Of a stretch of 64,000 nt of DNA, positions 53,939 through 64,000 are shown one piece after another. The position numbers and the translations under genes were made by a program. Numbering within the stretch: position 1 is the first letter of the stretch; each line of letters opens with the position of its first letter. The notes beneath the pieces were generated by a model. That model was not told where the DNA came from. It searched no databases and was given only the letters and a program-made list of their open reading frames with translations. The stretch is from the NCBI RefSeq assembly GCF_963169125.1, contig NC_084795.1, forward strand, positions 143,195,766 to 143,259,765, in the 5' to 3' direction. This DNA is from Humulus lupulus. Taxonomy: Eukaryota > Streptophyta > Magnoliopsida > Rosales > Cannabaceae.

Positions 53939-54675
53939 TGTTGACACAACGTTTTTGCCAACAAGGGATTAGAAATCCGATTAGAGAGATTAATCTTGCT
54001 AGTAAATTGTAAATATAAACTCACAAAGATTTTACGTGGTTCAGTAGTTAAAATCCTTCTAGTCCACGAGTCACTCTTATTCTTGAAGAAAATGTTTATG
54101 ACAAATTTAGCAGAGTTTTGGTATACAAGATGTCGGTCCTTTTTACTGCCAATTCCCTTTGTATTTATAGGGAATTATGATGGAAAATATTGGGAAATTG
54201 TACTATAAATGGTGACATAATGGATTGGATAACATCCCAAATAAATGGATAACTAAATAACCTAATTAAGCCTATTTCCATTCACATCAATCAATTAATG
54301 TATATAATGATTGTGCGCATTTAATGCGCATATTGGGCATCTATTTCTATAAGGATTCTTCCATGTGCATTTTTGAACCACCTCGAGCTAGATGCCACCC
54401 TGGAACCAAATATAACTGGAGCAGGACAGATTGACTTAGATAATACTTAGGCTTAATGAAAGTGATCTGGACACTGGACACTGGATAGTATGAGTTCTGT
54501 CATTCGCATTTCAAATAATCTGAAGGATCTTGGTCTGTCCTGGACTCGGTGACATAGCCTTGAGTTGTTTGGCATGGATTATGCAAGAAATCTCTGAAGT
54601 CTTTTATCCTTTATTTATTACGCGATAGTTTTATCCTGAGCAAGATAGTTGAGCTCTTATTTTTAGGGTAGAACA
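53939..54675 (-). repeat. Tat-3 left LTR (3' LTR of a minus-strand element)
   Basis: It starts near TGTTGACACAACG and ends GGGTAGAACA, followed by a polypurine tract in complement. It shares tttacgtggttcag and ctagtccacgagt with the Tat-1 LTR. The exact start is uncertain by about 15 bases, because tgtgttag at 53923 is an alternative. The element extends off the right edge. Confidence 0.65.
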
Positions 54676-54690
54676 TTTTCCCCGAAGTCC
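54676..54690 (-). other. Polypurine tract of Tat-3
   Basis: The minus strand reads gggacttcggggaaaa directly before the LTR start TGTTCTACCC, the same arrangement as in Tat-1 at 29398-29411. Confidence 0.65.
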
Positions 54691-54936
54691 CTGCTCGTAC
54701 ATGACGTCGCCTCTAACACGCATTGTAGGGGCTTTTCGGCTTCTGTCATGAGAAAATGTGCCAACCCACTCACTAGAGTACGGGACACGTGTCTACTTGT
54801 TAAAGGCATCTATTCGGGTTTCGAGTACTATGAGAGTTGTATTGTCAACCCTTTGTCTCTGTTTGGTTTATTCAATTCTGACCCTCGGAACTCTACTTGC
54901 TTTAATCGTGTGACTCAGATTTATCCCCATATTTGA
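54691..54936 (+). other. Tat-3 upstream region of its antisense gene, left of Tekay-C
   Basis: Non-coding sequence between the polypurine tract and the Tekay-C insertion. In Tat-1 the comparable interval (29412-29866) leads to the antisense TATA box. Here the interval resumes at 63820. The 62-codon open frame at 54748-54936 shows no recognisable content. Confidence 0.55.
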
Positions 54937-56677
54937 TGTAACGCCTTAGTTACCCCAGAACAGTTATGGTGAACCAGAAATTTGACCCGCTACCCGAGTC
55001 CTTTGGTTAAAAACGTGCTCCAAGTGTGATTAATAGGTTAAGGTAGAAAAACTAATAAAAATGAATGGATATTTTCATTTACAAGTTGTTCTCATTACAA
55101 AACGGTCATTACTGTTTCAAATCTACAATCACGCCGACCTAAGCGGCAAAAATAGGGTAAACCCCCTAGTTCCTCTGAGAACGCCTTGGGCGTGGTGGTC
55201 AAGCGGCCGCATATGTACACATCACCACCTAAGCTCTCCACTCAAGGCTGGGTGAGCTTTTCTTTCCCTTTACCTGCACCCATGAGCCAAGGCCCAACAA
55301 GAAAACACAATAAAGCATGATATAATATCAACAATGATCGTAATAATCATTCAGGACCAATAGTTCAAACAAATAGGTGACAGTCGCAAAAGTCACAAAA
55401 GTGGGTACAGCCCCCCTCTAGCCATGTGACGATAGGGTCACTCGGGCTTAACTGATAAGTGAACCTTTCATAAGTTTGAACAGATAGGTGTATGGTGAAT
55501 GGTCACCAACATAACCTTCCTCATGACCTTAGAGTCATAACCCTAGAACAGCGTTCCCTAGCCATGTGACAAACAGTCACAGGGGCCATATGCCCTGGCT
55601 CTGAATAACTGGTCTTTGACCAGACAAGCACTTATAAGCTCATCGACCTTAGGGTCGGTCCAGCGTTAATACCCCATATGAGTCATTCAACGCTGATATC
55701 GATTAGATATAATCTTCATTTGCCTCGGCGTTCATGACGCTATGCCATTTCTGACTCTTTAGGTCAGTGTCCCTAACTAGTTAGTACATATACAAGTATT
55801 CAACATTCACTAGCATTCAATAAGCAATACACAGTCACATTTATCAATCAACATGTCTCAATAATAATCACGCATGTCATATATACACAGGATGCAGTTT
55901 TCTTACCTCAGATTCGAGTTAGAAAGATTAAAAGAACGACCGGTGAGAATGATCAACCTTTAGTCCTTTCGTGGTCACCTAATCATAACCAAACACGGGA
56001 CATCATCAATAATAGTGGTCAACATAGGTTTTCACACCAATATCTAGCCTCCGGGAGATCAATCCGAACTAATCCAAGTAGAAGGAACACTCCCGATGCC
56101 TATGGCTAAGTTCCCGGGGTCAAAACGAACAAACGGGGTGAAAACAGGGCAAGGGCTGCGGCCCTGGCACCTTGGGCCGCAGCCCCCAGAAATTCCTGAA
56201 GCAAGCGCTACGGCGCCCAACACCAAGGGCCACAACGTCTAGCCAAAATAGAACCCCCTCTTCTTCCTCCTCAAGCTAGGGCCGCGGCCCCCAACCCTGG
56301 GCCATTCCAAAACGTGTTTTCAACTTCTCCAAGCTTCCAAAATCATACCTAACCATCCCCAATCATCAAAACAATGTTCCCAAGCTTCCCAAAACTCCAA
56401 AACTCTCAAAACCCAAGGTTCAAACCAACCAAAAACTCAACAATTTACAAAGTCCAATTCAAAGCTTAGAAACTCTAAAAACTCAAAACTTTAAACTTAG
56501 ATTACCTTTGATTGTGTTGTTTTCTATCAAATCCTCCGGTTAAGATGCTTCTAATCTTTCCTAGGATCGCTATGCCTCGATCCTCCCTCGATTCCGACTC
56601 CTAGAACTCGAGATATCTTCAAAAATGCTCAAACGGTAAAATGAACTAACGAAAGGGAGAACGAGAGGCTTTCTAAT
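54937..56677 (-). repeat. Tekay-C 3' LTR, internally truncated
   Basis: It starts TGTAACGCCTTAG and follows the right LTR closely to gaggctttctaat (56677). The right copy continues cgtacgttctatc, but this one jumps into integrase-coding sequence. It also lacks short stretches present in the right copy (near 61683-61710 and 62922-62940). Confidence 0.88.
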
Positions 56678-57480
56678 AGGAGAGGTCTGCCTTAAGCTCC
56701 AGATCTTCATAGCTCAATATATGATTAACATCAGGCACATACCTTCGAAGAGCTGAAACATGAAATACATTATGCACGGCCGATAGCGCCGAGGGAAAGC
56801 CAACCTGTAAGCCACCTGACCAACCCTCTCCAGGATCTCAAATGGACCTACATATCTGGGGCTCAGCATGCCTTTCTTCCCAAACCTTCTCACCCCTTTC
56901 CATGGCGAGACTCTAAGGAAGACATAGTCTCCTACCTGGAACTCCACATTCCTGCGTTTGGGATCTGCATAGCTCTTCTGTCTACTCTGAGAAGTAAGCA
57001 TTCTAGCTCTAATCTTCTCTATGGCCTCATTGGTCCTCTGAACTACCTCAGGACCTAAGTATCTCCTTTCACCTGTCTCATCCCAATGAATGGGAGATCT
57101 ACATTTCCTGCCATACAACATCTCATAAGGTGCAACCCCAATGGTAGACTGATAACTGTTGTTGTTGGAAAACTCTATCAAAGGAAGATACTTACTCCAA
57201 GACCCACCAAAGTCCAGCACACATGCTCTCAGCATGTCTTCCAAAATCTAGATTGCCCTCTCAGATTGCCCATCTGTCTGAGGATGATAAGCAGTATTGA
57301 ACTTCAACTGCGTCCCCATGGCCTTCTGCAAACTCCCCCAGAACTTGGAAGTAAAGGTAGGGTCTTGATCTGACACGATCGACCTAGGCGCACCATGGAG
57401 CCGCACAATCTCTCTCACATAGAGATCTGCATACTGGTCAACTGTATAAGTAGTCTTCACTGCAGAAAGTGAGCTGATTT
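56678..57480 (-). pseudogene. Tekay-C integrase C-terminal half
   Basis: The minus-strand frame 57505-57251 gives YADLYVREIVRLHGAPRSIV, SDQDPTFTSKFW (catalytic Asp) and AYHPQTDGQSERAI (catalytic Glu). After a TAG at 57248-57250 the frame continues with LIEFSNNNSYQSTIGVAPYE, YGRKCRSPIHW and LSPRYVGPFEILERVGQVAY. A further indel near 56790 shifts the end, and the chromodomain is absent because of the junction at 56677. Confidence 0.85.
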
Positions 57481-58548
57481 GGTGTAGCGATCCACTATCA
57501 CCCAAATAGAATCATGCTGACCCACAGTCCTGGGTAAGCCCACCACAAAATCCATTGTGATGTCTTCCCACTTCCTCTTTGCGATATCCAGAGGCTGCAA
57601 TAACCCTGCCGGCCTCTGATGCTCAGCCTTGACCTGTTGACATGTCAAGCACTTAGCCACATACTCCACTACATCTCTCTTAATCCCTGGCCACCAATAT
57701 ATAGATCTCACATCCTGATACATCTTCATGGTGCCTGGATGCAAAGAGTAAGGTGTAGTGTGAGATTCATCCAGAATCTCTCGCCTCATTGCAGTGTCTA
57801 ACGGAACACATATCCGCCCCTTGTACCTCAACAAGCCTAGTTCAGACACTGAATAATCTCTGGATACTCCAGCCAGAACATCCTCTCTAATCTTGATCAG
57901 TTGGGGATCACTCAGCTGACCCTCCTTACTTCTCTCCAACAGCGTAGACTGTAGCGTAATATTAGCCAACTGGCCCACCAGTAACTCTATACCAGCTCTA
58001 GTCATATCATCTGCTAACTCTCTGGCTATCAGCCTCATACCATGAATCTGTCCTGGACCTTTCCAGCTTAATGCATCAGCTACCACGTTAGCTTTTCCTG
58101 GATGATACAGGATCTCACAATCATAATCTTTTACTAACTCCAGCCAACGCCTTTGCCTCATATTTAAATCTTTCTGAGTGAAGAAGTACTTCAGGCTCTT
58201 GTGGTTTGTATAAATCTCACACTTCTCTCCATAGAGATAGTGCCTCCATATCTTCAAAGCAAAAACCACAGCTGCTAACTCTAAATGATGAGTAGGATAC
58301 CTCTTCTCATACTCCTTCAACTGATGAGAAGCATAAGCAATTACCTTCTCTGATTGCATCACAACACAGCCCAAACCCTGATGAGAAGCATCGCAGTAAA
58401 TCACAAACTTCTCCTGACCTGTCGGAAGACTCAAGATCGGAGCTGTAATCAATCTCTGCTTCAGTTCCTGGAAGCTGTTCTCACACTTATCTGACCACAC
58501 AAACTTCTGACTCTTGCATGTCAGCTCAGTTAATGCACTATCTATCTT
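57457..58548 (-). pseudogene. Tekay-C RNase H and integrase N-terminal half
   Basis: A 347-residue open frame (58500-57457). RNase H has [45 protein letters not shown] and [13 protein letters not shown]. The integrase zinc domain has [20 protein letters not shown] and [13 protein letters not shown], and the first catalytic Asp lies in [14 protein letters not shown]. It ends YTKSAHFLQ, where a frameshift near 57465 moves the frame. A TAA at 58549-58551 separates it from RT in the same frame. IYTNHKS replaces the usual IYTDHKS, so an RNase H acidic residue is changed to Asn. Confidence 0.87.
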
Positions 58549-58551
58549 TTA

Positions 58552-59937
58552 GAACCCTTCCACAAACCGCCTATAATAGCCTGCCAATCCAATGAAACTT
58601 CTAACCTCAGAAGCATTCATTGGCCTTGGCCAATCTCTGACCGCTTTGATCTTTGCTGGATCTACTTTAATCCCCTCCTTACTGACAATATGTCCAAGAA
58701 AAGATACCTGAGATAACCAGAACTCACATTTCTTGAACTTAGCAAACAATCTATGTTCCCTCAGTCTCTGTAGAACCATCCTCAAGTGATACTCATGTTC
58801 TGAATCTGACTGAGAATATACCAGAATGTCATCAATGAAGACAATCACAAACTGGTCTAGATAATCCTTGAACACTCTGTTCATTAGATCCATAAAAGCA
58901 GCAGGGGCATTAGTCAATCCAAATGACATAACTGGAAACTCATAATGCCCATACCTGGTATGAAAAGCAGTCTTGGGTATATCTCCTTCCTTGAACCTCA
59001 ACTGATGATAACCAGAACGAAGGTCGATCTTTGAGAATACCTTCTTGCCTTGCAACTGATCGAACAGATCATCTATCCTTAGCAAAGGATACTTGTTCTT
59101 AATTGTTAGCTTATTCAGTTCTCTGTAATCAATACACATTCTCAGAGAACCCTCCATCTTCTTTACAAATAGGACTGGCACACCCCAAGGTGAGAAAATA
59201 GGTCTGATAAAACCTAAATCCAACAGTTCCTGCAACTGCACTTTCAATTCTTTCAATTCAGCTGGGGCCATTCTATAAGGCGCTCTAGACACTGGCTCCA
59301 TCCCTGGTGCCAGTTCTATAACGAACTCCATTTCTCTATGCGGTGGCAACCCTAGCAAATCCTTTGGAAACACATCTAGAAACTCACAAACTAACCTGGT
59401 ATCCTCTGGTCTAACTGGCACAACCTGAGTGGTATCAACCACACTAGCTAAGAATCCAATGCAACCTCCTTGCAATAAATCCCTAGCCCTCAATGCAGAA
59501 ATCATAGGAATACGAGGTCCATGCATAGCACCAACAAACACAAAAGGATCCTCACCTTTAGGCTCAAAGGTGACCATCTTCCTTCTGCAGTCAATAGTTG
59601 CCCCATAATTTGCCAACCAGTCCAAACCCAGTATCATATCAAAGTCAGTCATAACCAACTCTATTAAATCCACTGACAACTCTCTACCTTCCACTGTCAC
59701 TGGCAAAGATCTGACCCATCTCCTGGATACCACTAACTCTCCATTGGGTAACAAGGTACCAAACCCCACAGCATAAAAATCACAAGGCCTACACAGTCTA
59801 TCAATAACACTACTAGCAACAAAAGAATGTGTAGCACCAGAATCAATCAACACATTATAAGGGGTTCCAGCACTAAGAAGCTGACCTGTAACAACTGAGG
59901 GAGAAGCCTCAGCTTCTGCTTGAGTCAATGCAAACAC
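58552..59937 (-). pseudogene. Tekay-C protease and reverse transcriptase
   Basis: A 462-residue open frame. The protease has [18 protein letters not shown] (residues about 29-46, catalytic DSGA) and [18 protein letters not shown] linker follows with [19 protein letters not shown] starts near residue 220 with [20 protein letters not shown], then [29 protein letters not shown] and [14 protein letters not shown] (FIDD near residues 367-370), and ends [15 protein letters not shown]. The frame is continuous with the gag C-terminus upstream. This is the best preserved stretch of the element. Confidence 0.9.
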
Positions 59938-61086
59938 TCGAGCTGGGACCGAGCTGTCCGCCTTTCTGGGTTCTTCTTTTCTTGCCTTAGGGAAATCCTA
60001 TTTAAGATGACCCACTGCTCCACATGAGAAGCAGGCCTTTGCCCTACACTCTCCCAAGTGATGCCTCTTGCATCTAGGGCACTCAGGATAAGACTTCCAG
60101 GCTTCACCACCTCCTGGACGACCCATAGAAATACCAAGGGGCCTCCTGTCAGGACCTGGAACTGGGAAGGTGTCAGGAACCTTCCTCTTATGATCACTGG
60201 GGCCAACACCCCTACCTGAACCCACAAATGGAGGACCTGGCCTCTTGAATTCCTTTCTGGCTGCACTGTCATGCCAAATTCTGTTCTCTGCACTCTCAGC
60301 TGTGAGTGCCTTCTCCACCACCTGTGCATAAGTAGTAACCCCTGCCACAGTGGTGATACGTACATCTTGGGCTAACCTAGGCTGTAGCCCCTGCAGGAAT
60401 CTCTCTCTCCTGGTCCCATCAGTGGGCACTAGCTCCATGGCAAACTTTGCCAAACGATCAAACTTCAAGGCGTACCCAGTGACTGATAAGTTCCCCTAAA
60501 GTAGCCTAATAAACTCCTCGGCCTTCGCCGCCCTGATAGCATCATTATAATATTTTTCATTGAATAGAGTCTGAAACTCTTCCCAACTTAGGGCATTTAC
60601 ATTCTTGGTCTGGGTAATCACCTCCCACCAAATCCGGGCATCCTCCCGAAACATATAAGTGGCACAGGCCACCCTCTCATTACCAGACACCCTCATAAAA
60701 TCAAGGATAGTGGTAATCATACTCATCCATTGTTTATCCTTGGCAGGATCTGCACTGCCCTCAAATACTAGAGGTTGTTGTTTCCTGAACCTTTCATAAA
60801 GAGGCTTCCATTTATTTCGAACCTCAGGAAGCTGCCCAGCTGCTGGCACCGACACAAGAGGTGTCTCTGATACACTGGCCACTGAAGGCCCTTGCTGTTG
60901 CTTCAAGAGACGAAGCTCTTCTCCCTGTTTCAATATTGTAGCCTGCAGATCACTGACTATCTACTGCCAGTTTACAGGAGCTGGCTGTGTAATCTGTGAC
61001 TGGTCATTTTCCTAACCCTGGCTGTTATTATTATTCTGGCCCTGATCACTCTGGCCAGCTGAGGTGTCTGTCTGCCCTGGATTCAT
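59938..61086 (-). pseudogene. Tekay-C gag
   Basis: The start is the minus-strand ATG at 61084-61086 (MNPGQTDTSAGQSDQGQNNN), in frame with everything down to the protease. The core has NKWKPLYERFRKQQPLVFEG, VACATYMFREDARIWWEVIT and LSWEEFQTLFNEKYYNDAIR. The C-terminus has KFAMELVPTDGTRRERFLQG, then CPRCKRHHLGEC and the knuckle CFSCGAVGHLK. TAG stops lie at 61012-61014, 60961-60963, 60496-60498 and 59998-60000, but there is no frameshift. Confidence 0.87.
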
Positions 61087-61514
61087 AATTCTGTCACTGA
61101 TACCTTGTTGAAATAATGATCAATACGGCCAGTCAAGTAGTAATAACTAAACCTCTTGCCTCCTTACGGTCCAAGAACAAGCAGACAATTATCACATTCC
61201 ACAGTCATACAGATATACAAGCAGATACATGTCAATAGCATTTAACACTTAGCATGTATCACATAATAATTCACAATCAATCATACTTATAAGTATGTTC
61301 CAGCAATTCCCAGTAGTAATAAGCACACAATTGCTGAGGATATAATATTTCAGGGCACGGGTTTAACATAGTGCTCCATGCATACAGGTAAAGCATATAT
61401 GTTGTATTTAAGCAGTCATACATATAACTACATAAATAGTTACCAAACCATGAGTCAAGCTTGACTTCAGTGATGTGTGTACATGCCAAGCCAGTCTAAC
61501 GGAACCCTAACCTT
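61087..61514. other. Tekay-C leader between primer site and gag
   Basis: AC-rich untranslated leader without a gene. It is similar in position and composition to 17742-18060 of Tekay-B. Confidence 0.7.
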
Positions 61515-61532
61515 GGCATGGCTCTGATACCA
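61515..61532 (-). other. Primer binding site of Tekay-C (initiator tRNA-Met type)
   Basis: The minus strand reads TGGTATCAGAGCCATGCC immediately next to the LTR. It shares TGGTATCAGAGC with Tekay-B. Confidence 0.9.
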
Positions 61533-63819
61533 TGTTATAAAGCACTAGTTATCCCAGAACAGTTACTGTGAACCAGAAATTTGACCTGCTACCCGAGTCC
61601 TTTGGTTAAAAATGTGCTCTAAGTGTGATTAACAGGTTAAGGTGGAAAAACTAATAAAAAGGAATTGATATTTTCATTACAAACTGCTCTGCAGAGCTAA
61701 TCAAAACATTTACAAGTTGTTCTCAGTACAAAAAGGTCTGTTTCAAATCTACAATCCCGCCGACCTAAGCGGCAAAAATAGGGTAAACCCCCTAGTTCCT
61801 TTGAGAATTCCTTGGCCATGGTGGTCAAGCAGTCGCATATGTACACATCACCACCTAAGCTCTCCACTCAAGGCTGGGTGAGCTTTTCTTTCCCTTTACC
61901 TACACCACATAGCACCCATGAGCCAAGGCCCAGCAAGAAAACACAATAAAGCATGATATAATATCAACAATGATCGTAATAATCATTCAGGACCAACAGT
62001 CCAAACAAATAGGTGACAGTCGCAAAAGTCACAAAAGTGGGTATAACCCCCCCTCTAGCCATGTGACGATAGGGTCACTCGGGCTTAACTGATAAGTGAA
62101 CCTTTCATAAGTTTGAATAGATAGGTGTATGGTGAATGGTCACCAACATAACCTTCCTCATGACCTTAGAGTCATAACCCTGGAACAACGCTCCCTAGCC
62201 ATGTGACAAACGGTCACAGGGGCCATATGCCCTGGCTCTGAATAACTGGTCTTAGACCAGACAAGCGCTTATAAGTTCATCGACCTTAGGATCGGTCCAG
62301 CGTTAATACCCCATATGAGTCATTCAACGCTGATATCGATTAGATCTAATCTTCAATTTGCTCGGCGTTCATGACTCTATGCCATTTCTGACACTTTAGG
62401 TCAGTGTCCCTGACTAGTCAGTACATATACAAGTATTCAACATTTGCTAGCATTCAATAAGCAATACACGTCCACATTTATCAATCCACATGCCTCAATA
62501 ATAATCATGCATGTCATATATACACAGGGTGCAGTTTTCTTACCTCAGATTCGAGCTAGAAAGATTAAAAGAACGACCTGTGAGAACGATCAACTCTTAG
62601 TCCTTTAGCGGTCACCTAATCATAACCAAACACGGGACATCATCAATAATAATGGTCAGCATAGGTTTTCACACCAATATCTAGCCTCCGGGAGATCAAT
62701 CCAAACTAATCCAATTAGTAGGAACACTCCCGATGCCAATGGCTAAGTTCCAGGGGTCAAAACGAACATACGGGGTGAAAACAGGGCAAGGGCTGTGGCC
62801 CTGGCACCTTCGGCCGCGGCCCCCAGAAATTCCTGAAACAAGCGTTGCGGCGCCCAACACCAAGGGTCGCGGCGCCCAGCCAAAACAGAACCCCCTCTTC
62901 TTCCTCATCGAGCTAGGGCCGCGACGCCCAAGAACAGGGCCGCGACCCCCAACCCTGGGCCATTCCCAAGCGTGTTTTCAACTTCTCCAAGCTTCCAAAA
63001 TCATACCTAACCATTCCCAATCATCAAAACAAGGTTCTCAAGCTTCCCAAAACTCTCAAAATCCAAGGTTCAAACCAACCAAAAACTCAACAATTTACAA
63101 AGTCCAATTCAAAGCTTAGAAACTCTAAAAACTCAAAACTTTAAACTTAGATTACCTTTGATTGGGTTGTTTTCCATCAAATCCTTCGGTTAAGAAGCTT
63201 CTAATATTTCCTAGAATTGCTTTGCCTCGATCCTCGCTTGATTCCGACTCCTAGAACTCAAGATATCTTCGAAAATGCTCAAACGGTAAAATGAACTAAC
63301 GAAAGGGAGAACGAGAGGCTTTCTAATCGTACGTTCTATCTGACCGCTACTTCAAGCTTAAGTAACCTCAAATAAAACCTAATGCTCGGGGTCCCAAAAA
63401 TATCCCTGGGGACATTATAGTCAAAACCTCCGAAATATCCTCCTGATCTCAAATATTCCCAATTAATCATCAAATAAACATTTCTATTACCCCAAAATTG
63501 ACCTCGTTATGACAAAACTACTAACCAACTATATATGACCGTCTCATGCCGAATATCTCGAATATATCTCCATAATAATGGAATCTCATTCACAAATCAC
63601 ATTATGCACCCAAATACACATATTCACCCTCAATGAGCCAAGTTATCAAAATAGCATAATTATTCAAATGTGGACCCACATGCACGCATATAACATCATA
63701 TCATAATATAATTCACATATACATGCATAATATCATTTGATGGCATAATTAAACAAGTATGGCCCTCCCGGCCTACTAATCCCGTCATTAAACCATACCG
63801 GAGAATTTGAGGCATTACA
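61533..63819 (-). repeat. Tekay-C 5' LTR
   Basis: It runs from TGTTATAAAGC to GAGGCATTACA in plus coordinates, 2287 bp. The opening bases differ from the other copy (tgtaacgcc), but similarity becomes close from ctagttatcccagaac. A GC-rich block with repeated gccgcggccc and gccgcgacgccc words lies at 62793-62945. Confidence 0.9.
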
Positions 63820-64000
63820 TTTGACGTATAAATAGCAGAACAAGACCTAGCGTTCACCACCTTTGCATTCAAATTTTCCTTTCTAACTTCTCTCCAAAAT
63901 TTCTAAGAAACCCTTTTAAGTTTTTTCCCTCTCAGAAATACCTACAACGGTTACCTCCATGATTCTGCAATATTCGACGTCCTTCCTCCTTTTGATCCTT
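63820..64000 (+). promoter_or_regulatory. Tat-3 antisense gene promoter and first exon
   Basis: After the second TTTGA, a TATA box (TATAAATA, 63827-63834) is followed by a CT-rich leader (ttcaaattttcctttctaac and on), the same arrangement as the Tat-1 antisense promoter at 29867-30001. Together with the Tat-3 LTR and polypurine tract at 53939-54690 this is read as the start of its antisense transcript. The coding exons lie beyond the window. Confidence 0.55.

Larger units (their letters stand above)
54937..63819 (-). mobile_element. Tekay-C: Ty3/gypsy element with TTTGA duplication
   Basis: An 8.9 kb minus-strand element flanked by TTTGA at 54932-54936 and 63820-63824. It has a complete 5' LTR (61533-63819), primer site, gag, protease, RT, RNase H and integrase, and a 3' LTR (54937-56677) that has lost about 500 bp at its inner edge together with the polypurine tract and the end of pol. 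It sits in the presumptive antisense-gene promoter of Tat-3. Confidence 0.92.

Noticed and set aside
59925..60365. 146-residue minus-strand frame overlapping Tekay-C gag
   Set aside because: It overlaps the true gag frame with its zinc knuckle and has no domain of its own.
61277..61489. 70-residue minus-strand frame near the Tekay-C primer site
   Set aside because: It lies in the untranslated leader with no domain and no counterpart in Tekay-B.

Overview
This is a plant nuclear window, most likely from a eudicot. It consists almost entirely of transposable elements stacked inside one another. I found no convincing single-copy host gene, no tRNA, no rRNA and no CRISPR. The evidence for a plant is the set of Ty3/gypsy lineages (Tekay, Tat and Athila types), their tRNA primer sites, a CACTA transposon carrying a Ulp1-like protease domain, and GT-AG introns. 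I did not attempt species placement. Element names such as Tekay-A or Tat-1 are labels for this window only.

Layout. Positions 1-8826 are the 3' half of a plus-strand Tekay-type element (Tekay-A). Its LTR is split by a 4.1 kb CACTA transposon (3544-7661). Positions 8827-10147 are the right part of another LTR. Positions 10342-11427 hold a transposon remnant with a DUF4216-like segment. Positions 11428-20148 are a minus-strand Tekay-type element (Tekay-B) with a truncated left LTR. From 20149 onward the host sequence is a Tat-type element (Tat-2), whose antisense gene is broken by a hAT-like MITE (20186-20707) and by a solo LTR (LTR-X). LTR-X carries an Athila-type element, the Athila 3' LTR carries a full-length 17.2 kb Tat-type element (Tat-1, 28510-45703), and an intron of the Tat-1 antisense gene carries a solo Tekay-type LTR (30504-33110). 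Tat-2 resumes at 46406 and ends near 52276. A Tekay-type LTR (52280 to about 53938) and the left end of a third Tat element (Tat-3, from about 53939) follow. Tat-3 is interrupted by a nearly complete minus-strand Tekay-type element (Tekay-C, 54937-63819) placed directly upstream of a TATA box, and it continues off the right edge.

Target-site duplications read directly from the sequence support the nesting: TAATT for LTR-X, CTTTC for Tat-1, GGCAA for the solo Tekay LTR and TTTGA for Tekay-C. The Athila duplication could not be resolved.

The most informative locus is Tat-1. It has matching 888 bp LTRs, a primer site, a polypurine tract, one nearly continuous minus-strand gag-protease-RT-RNaseH-second RNaseH-integrase frame, and a convergent plus-strand gene. 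That gene has a TATA box, phase-consistent introns, an ATG assembled across an intron, a Transposase_28-like N-terminal domain, a glutamine-rich stretch and a coiled-coil C-terminus. Relics of the same antisense gene occur in Tat-2, and its presumptive promoter lies at the right edge in Tat-3. All long reading frames are damaged by stops, frameshifts or deletions, so nothing here looks autonomously active as sequenced.
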